Of a stretch of 64,000 nucleotides of DNA, positions 22,275-33,499 are shown in pieces. Made by a program: the position numbers and the translations under genes. This stretch comes from Prorocentrum cordatum (lineage: Eukaryota > Sar > Dinophyceae > Prorocentrales > Prorocentraceae). The first letter of the stretch is position 1; each line of letters starts with the position of its first letter. The stretch lies in contig CAUYUJ010004291.1 in NCBI GenBank assembly GCA_963575745.1, positions 310,317 through 374,316 of the forward strand, in the 5' to 3' direction. The notes beneath the pieces are model-generated. The model did no database searches. It was not told where the DNA came from and was given only the letters and a program-made list of their open reading frames with translations.

Positions 22275-23007
22275 TCAGGCCCCGCAAGCTCGGAAGTCGG
22301 TGATGTAGTAGCCCTTGCTGGGAGGCCGCTTTGTCCACGTCTGGGTCATTAAGTATGGGGCGAAGCCTGCGTTGACGTAGCCCGTCTCCTGCATGTTGCC
22401 CTGCAGATCGGTCGACACCATCTTGCGTAACCCGCCATCCAACCACGAGAAGATCAGGAGGCCGTCGCCAGCATGCTCGCCTCTCACTCCATCCGATTGC
22501 ACGCCTTGCAAGTTGTACCGGTGGAAATCAGCTTCGAAGCACTGGGAGCCAGGGCCCGCCGTGGTGCCTGTAGCCGAATCACAAGTGTACTTGCAACTTG
22601 GGCCCAACCGCGACTTCCACGCACACGCCTTCCTCGTGCAATAGAGTTCGTGTGTGGCGACCCGCTACAGTCCTCGCTGAAGAAGAGCTGGCTACCGATA
22701 TCCCCGGACAAGCCCGAGGGGCACGAGAACTTCACGGACTCTGCTCTCTGGCAGTCTCTCCCCAGAACATTTCCGAGAAACCACCACACTGCTGGCGCTG
22801 CACGTACCACTCTTGGTCCACGGTGCGCAGCGCCGCGATCGGCCCCCGGCCCTGCCCGCGCGAGCGGCCGAGCGGCATCTGCACCAGCGAGGCCGTCCCC
22901 TCCTCCTCCTCGGGTGGGCACTGCTGGGCGTCGGAGGCGATGGCGCCCGAGAGTGCGGCGAGTGCCAGCAGGATGGCAGGCCAACAGGCGAGACCGCTCC
23001 GCGGCAT
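22275..23007 (-). pseudogene. Cys-rich secreted protein gene, retroposed, two frameshifts
   Basis: The first ATG (23,007) is 87 bp downstream of an SL relic and opens a classic signal peptide: a short basic start, the hydrophobic core CWPAILLALAALSGAIAS, then a likely cleavage. The mature part continues DAQQCPPEEEEGTASLVQMP ... EWYVQRQQCGGFSEMFWGET. A one-base frame change near 22,745 leads to SVKFSCPSGLSGDIGSQLFF and EDCSG. A second change near 22,640 leads to CTRKACAWKSRLGPSCKYTC, then SQCFEADFHRYNLQG, ending YYITDFRACGA at a stop (22,275). The many cysteines suggest a disulfide-bonded extracellular or vacuolar protein. I do not recognise the family. The SL relic and apparent lack of introns point to a reinserted cDNA. 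Two frameshifts suggest it no longer makes the full protein, unless they are sequence errors. Confidence 0.65.
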
Positions 23008-23080
23008 CGCGCTCGGCGACCACCTCCCGCGCGCTGCGGCGGCCCAGGCTCTGCGCCTGGCACGCGCTGGCTGTCAGACG

Positions 23081-23115
23081 GTTTAGGCCAAAACTTGAGC
23101 CAAAATGGCTGCGGA
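23081..23115 (-). other. Tandem spliced-leader relics
   Basis: Positions 23,094-23,115 match the 22-nt dinoflagellate spliced leader at 21 positions on the minus strand (TCCGCAGCCATTTTGGC..., one T-to-C change). Directly downstream (23,093-23,081) is a second, 5'-truncated and worn copy, TTTTGGCCTAAAC. Tandem relics of this form are expected when an mRNA that already carried a genomic relic is trans-spliced and retroposed again. Confidence 0.8.
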
Positions 23116-23470
23116 GGGCCCCGTGGGCCGTCTTGGAGCGATCTGAAGGGCCTCCGAGGCCGTGAGGGGGCGCTGGGAAGCGGGAAAAGCGAGAACGCCA
23201 AAGTCCTTGAAAAACCCTTGGGAAATTGATGATTTGTGCCTCCCAGGGCCCTCTTGGGAAACCTCTTGGGTCCGTCCTGGGGCGTGTTGGAGTCCTCGTC
23301 GGCCGTCTTGAGGGCATCTTGGGCGTCTTAGGGGCCTCTTGGGACCGTCTTGGCCTCCCTTGAGACCCCCTTGGCCTGTCGTTGCCTGTTTCGGGGCGGG
23401 CCCGGGCCGCCTCGGGAGCTCTGGGAGCCCCCAAACCCCCGGGGAGCGCCCACGGGGGGGTACAGGCAGC
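23116..23470 (+). repeat. CTTGGGG-family fragment
   Basis: Plus-orientation short-period words, with the family's GCGGGAAAAGCGAGAACGCC spacer motif at about 23,178-23,200, also seen near 12,468 and 14,850. Confidence 0.75.
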
Positions 23471-23476
23471 GGTCCG

Positions 23477-23537
23477 CACACACACACACACACACACATA
23501 CACACACACACACACACGCACACGCACACACACACAC

Positions 23538-23632
<95 letters not shown>

Positions 23633-24252
23633 TACATACATACATAGATATATACATGCATACATACATACATACATACATACATACATACATACATACA
23701 TACATACATGCATGCATGCATGCATGCATACATACATACAGACATACATACATACATACATGCATACATGCATACATGCATACATGCATACATGCATACA
23801 TGAAATGCATGCATACATGCATACATGCATACATGCATACATGCATACATGCATACATGCATGCATACTTACACACATACAAACATACAGACAGGCAGGC
23901 AGGCAGGCAGACAGACAGACACATACATACATACATACATACATACATACATGCATACATACATACATACATACACACATACATACATACATACATACAT
24001 ACATACATACATACATGCATGCATGCATGCATGCATGCATGCATACATACATACATACATACATACACACATACACACATGCATACATACATACATACAT
24101 ACATACATACATACATACATGCATGCATGCATGCATGCATACATACATACATACATACATACATACACACATACACACATACACACATACACACATACAC
24201 ACATACCTACCTACCTACCTACATACATACATACAGACATGCATACATGCAT
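23477..24252. repeat. (CA)n-(ACAG)n-(CATA/CATG)n microsatellite
   Basis: About 60 bp of CA, then about 23 uninterrupted ACAG tetramers (to about 23,631), then more than 600 bp of CATA and CATG blocks with small ACAG/GCAG inserts. All long frames here are shadows. Confidence 0.95.
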
Positions 24253-24332
24253 TTAGTATGACGACGAAAGCTCTACATACGTACACATACATATTTTAAT
24301 TTTTCTTTTATATATATATATATATATATAAA

Positions 24333-24372
24333 TTAGAACCACGCGCGCGCTTCGCGTGAGCTTAGGTTCTAG
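24333..24372 (+). repeat. Hairpin, copy C
   Basis: TTAGAACC ... GGTTCTAG with an inner GCGCGCG/CGTGAGC-type stem around CTTCG, preceded by a (TA)n run. It matches the hairpins at 11,552 and 21,074, but the downstream sequence is unrelated, so the hairpin plus TA tract is the mobile or conserved part. Confidence 0.7.
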
Positions 24373-24890
24373 TGCGCCCCGGATCTCGACAACAATGCAA
24401 GCTGAAAAGATGCAGGCGTAACTGTGCGGGTGCTCGGGCTTACTTAGGGGGCAAACAAACCTACCTCGCTTTTGACCACCCTCGCTTCCAAGAGATACCA
24501 AGCGATGCCAAACTACGGCCTGTACTGGTCAGGCCGCTTGACGAGGAGGCGCGTGGTATGACTTGGTTTTGCCTGGAAGCGAAAGCGGGGTAGGTAATTC
24601 ACGCTCTGATTACTGATGCGTCGGATAGGTGGCATGGTGCCTGGATTGCGTTGGACGGCTGAGGCGAGTTGGGATGCAGGCGGCAGCGCGGTACTGCAAT
24701 GGCTTAGGCAGTTGTTGATGGGATGGGTGACGCAGCGCGTGGTTCAAATGTGTATAATGCTGGGCCCCTGTGGACCTTGGCGAGACAACGACTATACTGA
24801 TTGAGCAGGACATGCATTTGGCTGCAGGGACGCAAGCGACATGATACACGTGGTGGAATGGCACTTCAGGACACAGTCACCCAAATACTA
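24373..24890. other. Unassigned DNA
   Basis: No supported gene. Short frames only, with no repeats. Confidence 0.4.
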
Positions 24891-24895
24891 CTTAC

Positions 24896-25335
24896 CCCCT
24901 GACCGCGTCTCCCGGCCGGGCAGGCACCTCACGACACCGCTTCTTCAACCTTGAGCGCCCCCAAGCTTCCCCCCCTTGACCGCGTCCCTCGGCCTGGGGT
25001 GCACCTCAAGACACCGTTGCTTCAACCTTGAGCGACCCCGGGCACCCTCTCTTGACCGCATCTCGCGGCCAGGGGGGCGCCTCGGGACACCACACCTACC
25101 TTCAACCTTGAACGCCCCCCGGCCCCCCCCCTGACCACGTCTCGCGGCCAGGGGGGCGCCGCGGGACACCTCACCTTAATCAACCTTGAACGCCACCCGG
25201 GCAACCCCCGTTTGACCGCGTCTCGCGGCCGGGGGGGCGCCTCGGGACACCACGCCTGCAACCTTGAGCGCCCCCCAGGCACCCCCCTTTGACCGCGTCG
25301 CGCGGCCAGGGGGGCACCTCAGGACACAACGGGGG
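24896..25335. repeat. ~77-bp minisatellite, six copies
   Basis: Copies of TTGACCGCGTCTCGCGGCC ... CTCGGGACACC ... TTCAACCTTGA start near 24,899, 24,976, 25,053, 25,130, 25,211 and 25,287, spaced about 76-81 bp. The minus-strand frames that repeat 'RRPPGRETRS' follow it and are not genes. Confidence 0.85.
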
Positions 25336-25344
25336 GGTACCCGA

Positions 25345-25432
25345 GAAGAAGAGAGAGAGAGAGAGAAAGAGAGAATGAGAGAGGGAGAGAGAGAGAGAGA
25401 GAAATAGAGAAAGCGAGAGAGAGAGAGGAGAC
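25345..25432. repeat. (GA)n microsatellite
   Basis: GA dinucleotides with a few A or G interruptions, directly after the 77-bp minisatellite. Confidence 0.9.
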
Positions 25433-26500
25433 TCGCGCGGAAACCAGGAAACCAACCAACCTCCTCGCTCCTGAGTCTTTGCTCCTCGTGAACGCCCCCC
25501 TGAGAGGAGGCGACGTGTCGCCGGCGACGGAACGGGCAACCGATGGCCCGCCGGCAAAGCCTTATCGGGGAACAATCGAGAAGGACTAGAACCGAAACGC
25601 GCCCCCCCCCCCCCCGAACGCAGAGCGCTTACTGCGGCCGTCCTCCACCGGAAATGCGCCCGCCCCGCGCGCCCCCTACAACCCGTCCAATAGATGCTTG
25701 CCGTTTCGCAGCTCTCGTCGAACCTGCTGCTGGGGGTGGGGAAGACGAGTGTGTGCCTCTAAACGCTCTGCGCCCGTGCCCCCCTTAGCACCCCCCCTCA
25801 CCCGGCGTCGGATCCCAGGCTCGGGGGGACTGCCTAAGGGGAAAGCACGACCCCTGGGGGTCACCAGGCAACGCTCCCTGTGGGTTCCTGATGCCCCGAA
25901 AAGGTCCTACACCCACTGAACAAAAGAAGACGGGGTACCCGGCGCAACCCCAACAGGAGGGGACTGAATGTGCGCTCGCAGTGCATGATTATCATGATGC
26001 CCTGCTCGACGGTGAAGTGGTCCTGGGCCCTCCTTCCTCCTTTGTCCTCCTCCCTCCGTGCCTCCTTGACTCGGTTTTCGCACTCTCCCCTTCCGACGAG
26101 TAGTTCGGCAACCAGCACGGTACTTCGCACGGCACGCGGCACAGTCCACGGCACGGCACCAGGCACAGCTCCAGGCAAATGGCTTGAAGCAACGTTCCCT
26201 GCAGGTACCCGGTGCCTCTCGTACGGATAACCCTCAGCATCTCCATCCTGTTGCTAATTCGCGGTGCCCTTCCTGGTGCGAGGGACTCCTTCTCCCTCCT
26301 CTCCGTTTCTGACATCCTTTCTGTCTTCTACGGATAATCCTCGTCATCACCGCTCAAGTCTCCTGAGTCTGATCTTCCTCCCTCTCTGACTCCTCCTCGT
26401 CCTCATCCCTCTTCCTCCTCCTCCTCCTCCTCCTCCTCCTCATCCTCCTTGTCCTCCCTCCTCCCTCCTCCTCCACATGTATGGTGTTCAATCGTTTTTA
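25433..26500. other. Unassigned DNA
   Basis: No supported gene. There is a poly-C run near 25,604, a loose CACGGCACG/CAGGCACAGC repeat near 26,115-26,180 and a CTC tract at about 26,405-26,475. Confidence 0.4.
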
Positions 26501-26509
26501 AAAGGATTT

Positions 26510-27545
26510 GGGGATCTCTCGGGGTATTTGGGGAAGCATCCTGAGGCGCGTCTGGGTCTCCTCGTGGGGACGTTCAGGGTGTTTGGGGGGCCATCCACAG
26601 GCCTCATCAGCCCATCGGCAATGAACAGGCGAGTTCTTCAACCATTTACGGATGTTCATAGGTTGTGGAAGAAGTGTAAGCTCTCGGGGACGTTTGGGAA
26701 GCCTCTGGAGGCCTCTTGGGGGCGTGTGGAAGCGGCATGGGGACTGTTGGGTTCATCTTTGGGCCGTCTTGACCATTGTGGCGGCCTCTAGGGCCGTCTT
26801 CAGGCCATCCGGGGTCGTTGTGGACCCGTCTTGGGAGGCCCCCGAGCGCTCTTGAAGCTGTCCTGGAGGCGTCTGGGGCCTCTCATGGAAGCATCTGGGC
26901 GGTTCGTTCGGATCTCGAGCAGGTCTCTTGGAAGTCTTCTGGAAGCAATTCCGAAAGCTCTTGGGGCTCGTTTTGGTGCCTGTTGGGAGCCGTTTTGAAG
27001 ACTCTTGGAGGCCTCTCGGTAGCCCTTTGAAGGCCTCTTGGGGGCCTCCTGGGGGCCTCTTGGTGGCCTCCCGGGGGCCTCTTGGGGCCTCCTGGGGGCC
27101 TCTTGGGGCCGAGGGCCCGAAGAGTGCGTTCGGATCCCCCGTCTGGGCATCCTTGGAAAGCCATCTTGGGGCCCTCTTGGGCCGTCTTAGAGGCGTCTTG
27201 GGCCGTCTGGGGGTCCTCTTGGCCCGTCTTGGGGCCGTCCTGGGGGCCTCTTGGGCCATCTTGGGGCGATCGTGGGGGCCTCTTGGGCTGTCTGGGAGCG
27301 TCGGGAAGCCGAAAAGGCGAGAATTCAGAAAACGTTCAAAAACCATGGAAAAACCTAACGATTTTGGTTCTTGGGGCCGTTTTGAGAAGCCCCCTGGAGG
27401 CCTCCTGGGGCGTCTTGGAGGTCTCTTGGGCTGTCTTAGGACTATCTTGGGCATCTTGAGGCCATCTTGAGCGGCCCTGGGGTGCTCTTGGGGCGGTCTT
27501 GGGTCGTCTTGGGTGCTCTTGGAGCATCCCTGGGGGTGAGACCCG
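26510..27545 (+). repeat. CTTGGGG-family array
   Basis: About 1 kb of GGGGGCCTCTTGG(G/T)GGCCTC words in plus orientation, with the spacer motif AAAAGGCGAGAATTC ... ACGATTTTGGTTC at about 27,313-27,372. No unit palindrome is visible, so this is a simpler or older branch of the family. Confidence 0.8.
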
Positions 27546-27559
27546 CCCGAAACGGGCCG

Positions 27560-27658
27560 AAAACAGGTCCCAGGCCCCGGGGGCTAAATTGGGTTACCCA
27601 GAGTGTGGCCCCATTTGTCCGTCTGTGCCGCGGGCGGCCGGAGGGCCCCAACTCTCCG

Positions 27659-27704
<46 letters not shown>

Positions 27705-28100
27705 TATATTCTATCGGCACTGGATCGCAAAGGGAGCCAGGGCGGCAGACATGCCAAAGCGATGCAGCCATATTTGACGCAGCTCGACGTGAGAAACTCA
27801 TGCCACAATGCACCGTCCTTGGACAGGCGCGTCCCTGTAGGGTCTTCAATGGTGAAAGCATACACCTATGTGCCAGATGCAGGCGCACACGCGAACGTTT
27901 CCTCCCACCACCCACCACCATAGCAACAACCGTATATTAGGCCAAACTTCATGGTGTTATTTCCACTGTATTCAGGCGCCCCTGGTACAGTCGGGGCCTT
28001 GACCTAAGGAACGATAAATAAGGAACGAGGCCCCTGTTAACCTCCGATGTTCCATGGAAAACCTGGGGAAAACCCCAGGAGCGCTGTAAAACAGCTAAGG
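27560..28100. other. Unassigned DNA with (TA)n and small hairpins
   Basis: A (TA)n run lies at about 27,664-27,700. A minus-strand stretch (about 27,865-27,720; FTIEDPTGTRLSKDGALWHE) looks protein-like but is short. Near 28,062-28,095 two perfect hairpins sit side by side: CCTGGGG-AAAA-CCCCAGG and GCTGT-AAA-ACAGC. Confidence 0.4.
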
Positions 28101-28159
28101 AACACGGAGCCCCTCCCCAACGAACAGGGTTCCTTCTTCAAGGCACCGACTGTAAGGTC

Positions 28160-28560
28160 TACCTACCACGCACCGGCACAGAATATTGAACTTGCATCCA
28201 CATAAAAAAAGGCATCTGAACACATTTGCAGCGTCGTGAACATTTGCCAAACCGTTGCGGCTGCGAACACATCGCCTCAGCAACCACGCTAATCGCAAGG
28301 GCATCCAGCGCGCGACACCGCACCCTCACACAAGACGCCGCTGGCCAGAAACTCCTGGCCTCGCAACACTCACAGAAGGGGTCGGCGGATGTGGCGTAAG
28401 CCTGTAGAATCGCAAGGGCATCTTGGACACGTGAACCGATCGCGCGTGCTTCGCCGCAGCCACGTTCCGCTCGCGTGAACATGTGGTCATGTGGTGATGC
28501 AGGCGTGAACGACAGCCGGGTGCGCCACAGCGCCGCCCAGCGCCACCCTGGAGCAACAGA
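28160..28560 (-). pseudogene. Short hypothetical fragment downstream of an SL relic
   Basis: The minus-strand frame directly below the SL relic (28,585-28,564) stays open and reads APGWRWAALWRTRLSFTPAS, then GEARAIGSRVQDALAILQAY and FCECCEARSFWPAASCVRVR. It contains two similar DALAI segments. It could be the 5' end of a retroposed cDNA. I do not recognise it, and the frame lacks an ATG near the relic. Confidence 0.3.
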
Positions 28561-28563
28561 CTG

Positions 28564-28585
28564 CTTGAGCCAAAATGACAACGGG
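28564..28585 (-). other. Spliced-leader relic, 19 of 22 positions
   Basis: On the minus strand the 3'-most 14 bases of the spliced leader (CATTTTGGCTCAAG) are intact. Three of the eight 5' bases differ. CTTGGGG repeats begin immediately on the other side. Confidence 0.7.
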
Positions 28586-29330
28586 CAACCTTGGGGGCGC
28601 GTTCTGGGGGCCCAGTTGGGCTGTCTTGGGGCCCTCTTGGGCCGTCTGGAGCACCTCTGGGAGCTCTCTTGGAGCGTCTTGGGGCCGTCTAGGGCTCCTC
28701 TTGGGCCGTCCTGGGCTCGTCTTGGGGCCATCTTGGGCGGCTATTTGGCCTCTTGGAGCGATCTCGGGGGCCTCTTCGGCCGTCTCGGGCGCTCTGGAGA
28801 CCGAGAAGCCGAGTATGCGAAAATTGCACCGAAAAAAAGGAAAACCCACAGTTTGTGCTTCCTGGGGGCCTCTTGGGAGTCGTCTTCGGGCCCCTTGGGC
28901 CATCTGGGGACCCTTGGGCCGTCGAGTGGCCATCTTGGACCCCTCTTGGGCCATCTTGGGCCCATAGTGGCCGTCTGGGGGCGCTCGTCGGGCCCTCCTG
29001 AGGCCTCCCGGGGCCCTCTGGGGCCGTGACCCCTCACTGTGGCCCTCATCGTGCTGTTTCTGGTCTTCTGCCGCAAGGGCACGGTTTCTTGAAGTATGTC
29101 TAGGGCCAAAAACCGCCCCCCCCGGGCGCTGCTTTCTAGCGCCCTGTCTGGCCTCCAGAAAGCTGCACGACTGCCACACATCTTCCAGAACTGCTGCAAG
29201 AAGCCCTACGACCATCCGAAGGCGGCCCAAAGAGCACCCCCAGGCTCCACGATGTCCTCACGATGCCCCGAGAGGGCTCAAGACGTCCCCACGACTCCCA
29301 AAAAGGCCTCCAGCGAGGCCCCCGAACGGG
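28586..29330 (+). repeat. CTTGGGG-family array
   Basis: Plus-orientation words to about 29,040, with the spacer motif (GCCGAGTATGCGAAAATTGC) at about 28,809. A short minus-orientation patch follows at about 29,225-29,330 (CCCCAAGA-type words), which suggests a second small inversion. Confidence 0.75.
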
Positions 29331-30250
29331 CGAGAACAATTGAGAGATGTAATCAAAATCACTCCAGTTTCAGATCGCCTGAGGAAAAGCCAAAACTGCC
29401 CCAGACTGCCCCCCAAAGACTGCCTGAGAACCCATCAAGACTGGAGGAGCAAACAGGTACAGATGCTGCTACTCCACGGTCCTCTCCTGGGGTGCGGTCT
29501 GACCAGAGATGCGAAGATAATCAAGCCATGACGACAACGGCTCTCCAGGACGAGCAGCGGTACCAGTACTTGAAACAAAAATAAACATGTGCGACGCAAT
29601 AAATACTATTCGGGTTGGATTCAGGACAGTTTGGTCATCATGGCTTTGTTTGTGGACAGCAGACTCGCTGCTGTCCATGAGTTTCTACTAGTTCCTTGAC
29701 ACTGAGCAGTCAAAGGCAAGCAGGATCGCGCTGCCGAAGCGAGGCTCTGACGACGAGACTCTGGCTGCTTCGTCTCGCGACCGCGCTAATCGTCGTCGCT
29801 CACCCAGCGAACAGGCTCACACTTGCTGCGCGCAGATGAAGGACGACCCCGGGAGCCCTTTCAAGGCCGAAGAAACGAGTGGGCACCCCTCCCTCGCGCA
29901 CGGAGCGCGCCAGGAGCGGCTGCCAGGGGGGCCCAGCGCCAGGGGGGGCGCAAGTTTAGGTCTGTGCCGCCTCCTTCCTGGAGAGACAGCAGTGGCCCAA
30001 CTGCGAAGCCGAGCTGCGCCCGAAATCTCTGGAAGTGGCACCAGGGGCGGCGCTGGAGAGCGCCGCAAGGGGGAGCGAGACAGCCCTGGAAAACTCGGGG
30101 GCCTGATGAGGCCAGCTGGGGCTATTACTCGGTGGGCCTGTCGAGGCCAGCCAGGACTGCCTGGGGAGGCTGCATTCCGAAGCCTTCCCATCTTCGGCCG
30201 TGCAAGTCGCTCGATCTGTGCCGCTTCCAGGCCGCCGCCCGCAGCATCGA
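29331..30250. other. Unassigned DNA
   Basis: Both strands are open for 100 or more codons in places (plus 29,836 onward; minus 30,191-29,817), but nothing recognisable appears and composition alone could explain it. Confidence 0.35.
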
Positions 30251-30258
30251 ACGCCTGC

Positions 30259-30985
30259 TCTCCTCCTCCTCCTCCTCCTCCTCCTCCTCCTCCTCCTCCT
30301 CCTCCTCCTCCTCCTCCTCCTCCTCCTCCTCCTCCTCCTCCTCCTCCTCCTCCTCCTCCCTCTCCCCCTGCACCCTGGGGCCGCCACCGCGCCGACGCAG
30401 CCGCCGTGGCGCAAGAAGCGATCTGCGGCGGCGGCGGCGGGGCCGGGGACGTGCCCTAGCGCCGGGGGTCGGTGCGGCTGCGCGCGGATGGGGGCCCCCG
30501 GTCGCCGACAGGTGGAACACTTTCTCCTCGTCCTGGCGGGCGTCGCCGGCGGGACCAAGGACCAAGGACGACGAGGGAAAAGGAGAGGCTACGCGACGCT
30601 ACGACGCTACGTCCGATCGGCACAGAGGCCGCGTCCTGCTGCTGGCAGCGGGAGAAGGAGAAACTTATGGGAGGCAGCTCGCATGAGAGTAGCAGGGGCA
30701 GGCCATCAATCCTGCGACTGCTCAGGAGGAGAGGAGGGGCAGGAGGGGGAGCAGGAGGGGGAGGCGGAGGAAGAGGAGGCGGAGGAGGAGGAGGACGAGG
30801 AGGAGGAGGAGATGGGAGAAGAGGAGGAGGAGGAGGAGAAGGAGGAGGAGGAGGAGGAGAAGGGGAAGGGGCAGAAGAGTAAAAGCGGAGAAGAGGGGGA
30901 GAACGGGGAGAACGCGGAGGGAAGGCGAGGAGGGGGGGAAAGAGGACGGGGGAACGACGAGGGGAAAACAGGACGAGGCAGACGC

Positions 30986-31025
<40 letters not shown>

Positions 31026-32395
31026 AACGACGACGACGTCGACAAGCCACCGAAAAACAGCGAAGGGCGCGAGGCCTCCGAGAGGCCCCGAGGCCTCCGA
31101 GGGGCCGCCCCGCGGCCGCGCGCGCGGGCGCTATTGCCGTGTCCGTCCTGCGGCGCCGGGCAGCCGCCGGGCTCACCCTGCGGCGAGCATACCTGCGGCG
31201 GCGGGCGTGGCGGCGGGCGCGGCCGGGGCCTCCTCCTCCTCCTCCTCCTCCTCCTCCTCCTCCGTCAGCCCTGGTCCCTCCTCCCATCTCCTCCTCCTCC
31301 TCCTCCTCCTCCTCCTCCTTCTCCTATTCCCCCTCCTGGTCCTCCTCCTCCTCCTCCTTCTCCTCATCCTCTTCGCTGCAGCATCATCAGAAGCAGCATA
31401 ATCAACAATTGCATCACCAGCAACATCACCAACACAATCACCATCACCACCACAACCACCACCACCACCATCATGATCATGGCCATGATCATCGTCATCA
31501 TCATCAGCATCATCCTGATCATCATTATGATCATGATCATCATCATCATCAACATCATCATCAGCATCATCATCATCATCATAACCATCACAAGCGCCAT
31601 CACCATCACAATCACCATCACCATCACCATCATCATAAGGATCATAATCATCCATCAGACATCATCAGCATCAGCATCATCACCAGCATCACCATCACCA
31701 TCAGCATCATCATCACCATAACCATCAAAATCAGCATCATCAGCGTCATCATCATCATCACCATCACCATCACCATCATCATCATCATCATCATCATCAT
31801 CATTATCATCATCACCATCATCATCATCATCATCATCATCATCACCATCATCATCATTATCATCACCATCTTTATCATCATGCTCATCAGCATCGTCATC
31901 GACATCAACATCATCACCGACAACATAAGCATCATCATCACCACCATCATCACCATCGTCACCACCACCACCATCACCATCGCCATTGCTATTAGTTCGT
32001 TACCACCACCATGCCCAACAGATTACTGATGCTGATGATGATGATGATGATGGCGACGGCGACGATGACGATGGGAATGGCGATGACGATGGTAAAGGTG
32101 ATGGTGATATTTTTTCCAACGGACCGGTGATGGAGCCCATGACAGTCGATGAGTAGTAAATCCGCACGCTTCGGTATAAAAAAAGTATGCAAAGCCAGCG
32201 TGCGAGAACCAACCTCAAAGGACGAGGGGACCTGATCAGAAGCGAAGCCCACGACCAGCCACATCCGCCCCCGACGGCCCCTGGGCCGAAGAGAGAGAGA
32301 GAGAGAGAGATGGACCGACGGCCCCTGGGCCGAAGAGAGAGGGAGAGAGAGAGAGAGAGATGGAGAAAACAAATCTACAGAGAGAGGGAGAGAGC
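30259..32395. repeat. Microsatellite cluster (CTC, GGA, GAC, CAT, GA)
   Basis: In order: (CTC)n about 30,259-30,362; a GC-rich spacer; (GGA)n about 30,722-30,890; (GAC)n about 30,984-31,033; (CTC)n about 31,228-31,375; (CAT)n with CAC/CAG variants about 31,380-31,990; (GAT)n about 32,030-32,110; (GA)n about 32,288-32,395. A 609-codon plus-strand frame crosses it and is a shadow. Confidence 0.9.
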
Positions 32396-33490
32396 AGCGC
32401 GGCGGCCTCAGAACTGCATCGGGAACTTGCGACGCGCAGGCGGCAGACAGCCCAACAAAAAGGCGACTCCCCGCCCTGACGCCTCGCGCGTCAGGCTCCG
32501 CCACGGCTTGGCGATCAGGACAGCCCAAGTGGCGACGAGAGAAGCGTTCGACCAACGCGGCTGCAGAAACAACAGCATAAGAACATGTACAGTGCGGGCG
32601 CGGCCGCAAGAAACCCTCGCAAGAAACCCAACCCTGAGAACCCGTGCGCGAGGCGCACCTGAGGGGAAACCCGGAGCACCCTGAACGTAGCAGCTCATTC
32701 AACGGCTGCGGGAAGTCGCCGCGAAGCGCGAGAAGCGAGAGATCGGGCGCCACGGCGGTCTGAGAGAGACGGAGGATGCCGGGAGCGCACGCTGGACGGG
32801 ATGGAAGGGCCGAGCCATGACCTTGGCTGCGAGCAAGCTCGAAGCGCCAGTCCGCACGTTCCGATACCAGCCAGGAGCACTTGTAGCACAAGCCCACGCA
32901 CCTCCTGGCCGCAGGAAGTGGGTGCACGAACACCATCCCTCCAACGCCAACCGCAAGGAGCAACCGGCCAACGCAACGAACCCCCACTGGCCAATGGTTC
33001 ATAACTGGCCTCGAGCTAGGGTGCCTGAATTCCCGCATGCCTCACGGAGCGGAGTCGCACGCGTGTTTTTTGAAGGTCTTTCGGGGGATAGGCGGGCCCT
33101 CACGAACGCGACCTTGAACAAACAGGAGACCGCGTAGAAGAATTGCAAAAAACAACCGTTGCACGGGGAACGGAAGGGGCAAGATAAGCACTAACCATTG
33201 AGACCAGAACACTTCGCTAATGAAAGGAGAGTGTCAAGGTGCAAGATCGAAGCTCAGACTTCGAAATTCGGGCCACACCGCATAGCACTCCAAAGAAGTC
33301 AAAGGACCATCCCCACCAACAGTTCCAGCAACATCGTTCAGGCCCACGGTGAGATCTGGCACCGGCACAGGCCCCACGAGACAGCAAGCGGAGAACCGCG
33401 AGCCCAAGATAGCCCGATTGTGTTCTGCACAGTTTTTCGGACAGTCTGAACGACGCAAGAAGCATGGGAGGCAGCAGCCCATGTGATCCA
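32396..33490. other. Unassigned DNA
   Basis: No supported gene. The phrase GCAAGAAACCCAACCCTGA (about 32,619-32,637) matches one near 107-125. Part of the minus strand may belong to the LINE remnant next door, but I see no motif. Confidence 0.4.
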
Positions 33491-33499
33491 CCGCACAAT

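Noticed and set aside
22484-24202. 572-codon minus-strand open frame
   Set aside because: Most of it is the translated CATA/CATG and ACAG microsatellite; only its last part overlaps the real secreted-protein remnant.
23538-24250. Possible CRISPR-like regular repeat array
   Set aside because: The units are 4-bp tetramers without spacers; a eukaryotic microsatellite.
25912-26240. Small gene with repeated Gly-Thr/Ala-Pro pattern
   Set aside because: It follows a loose CACGGCAC/CAGGCACAGC repeat; no other support.
30200-32029. 609-codon plus-strand open frame with poly-Leu, poly-Glu, poly-Arg and poly-His segments
   Set aside because: It crosses six different triplet microsatellites; triplet repeats keep any frame open.
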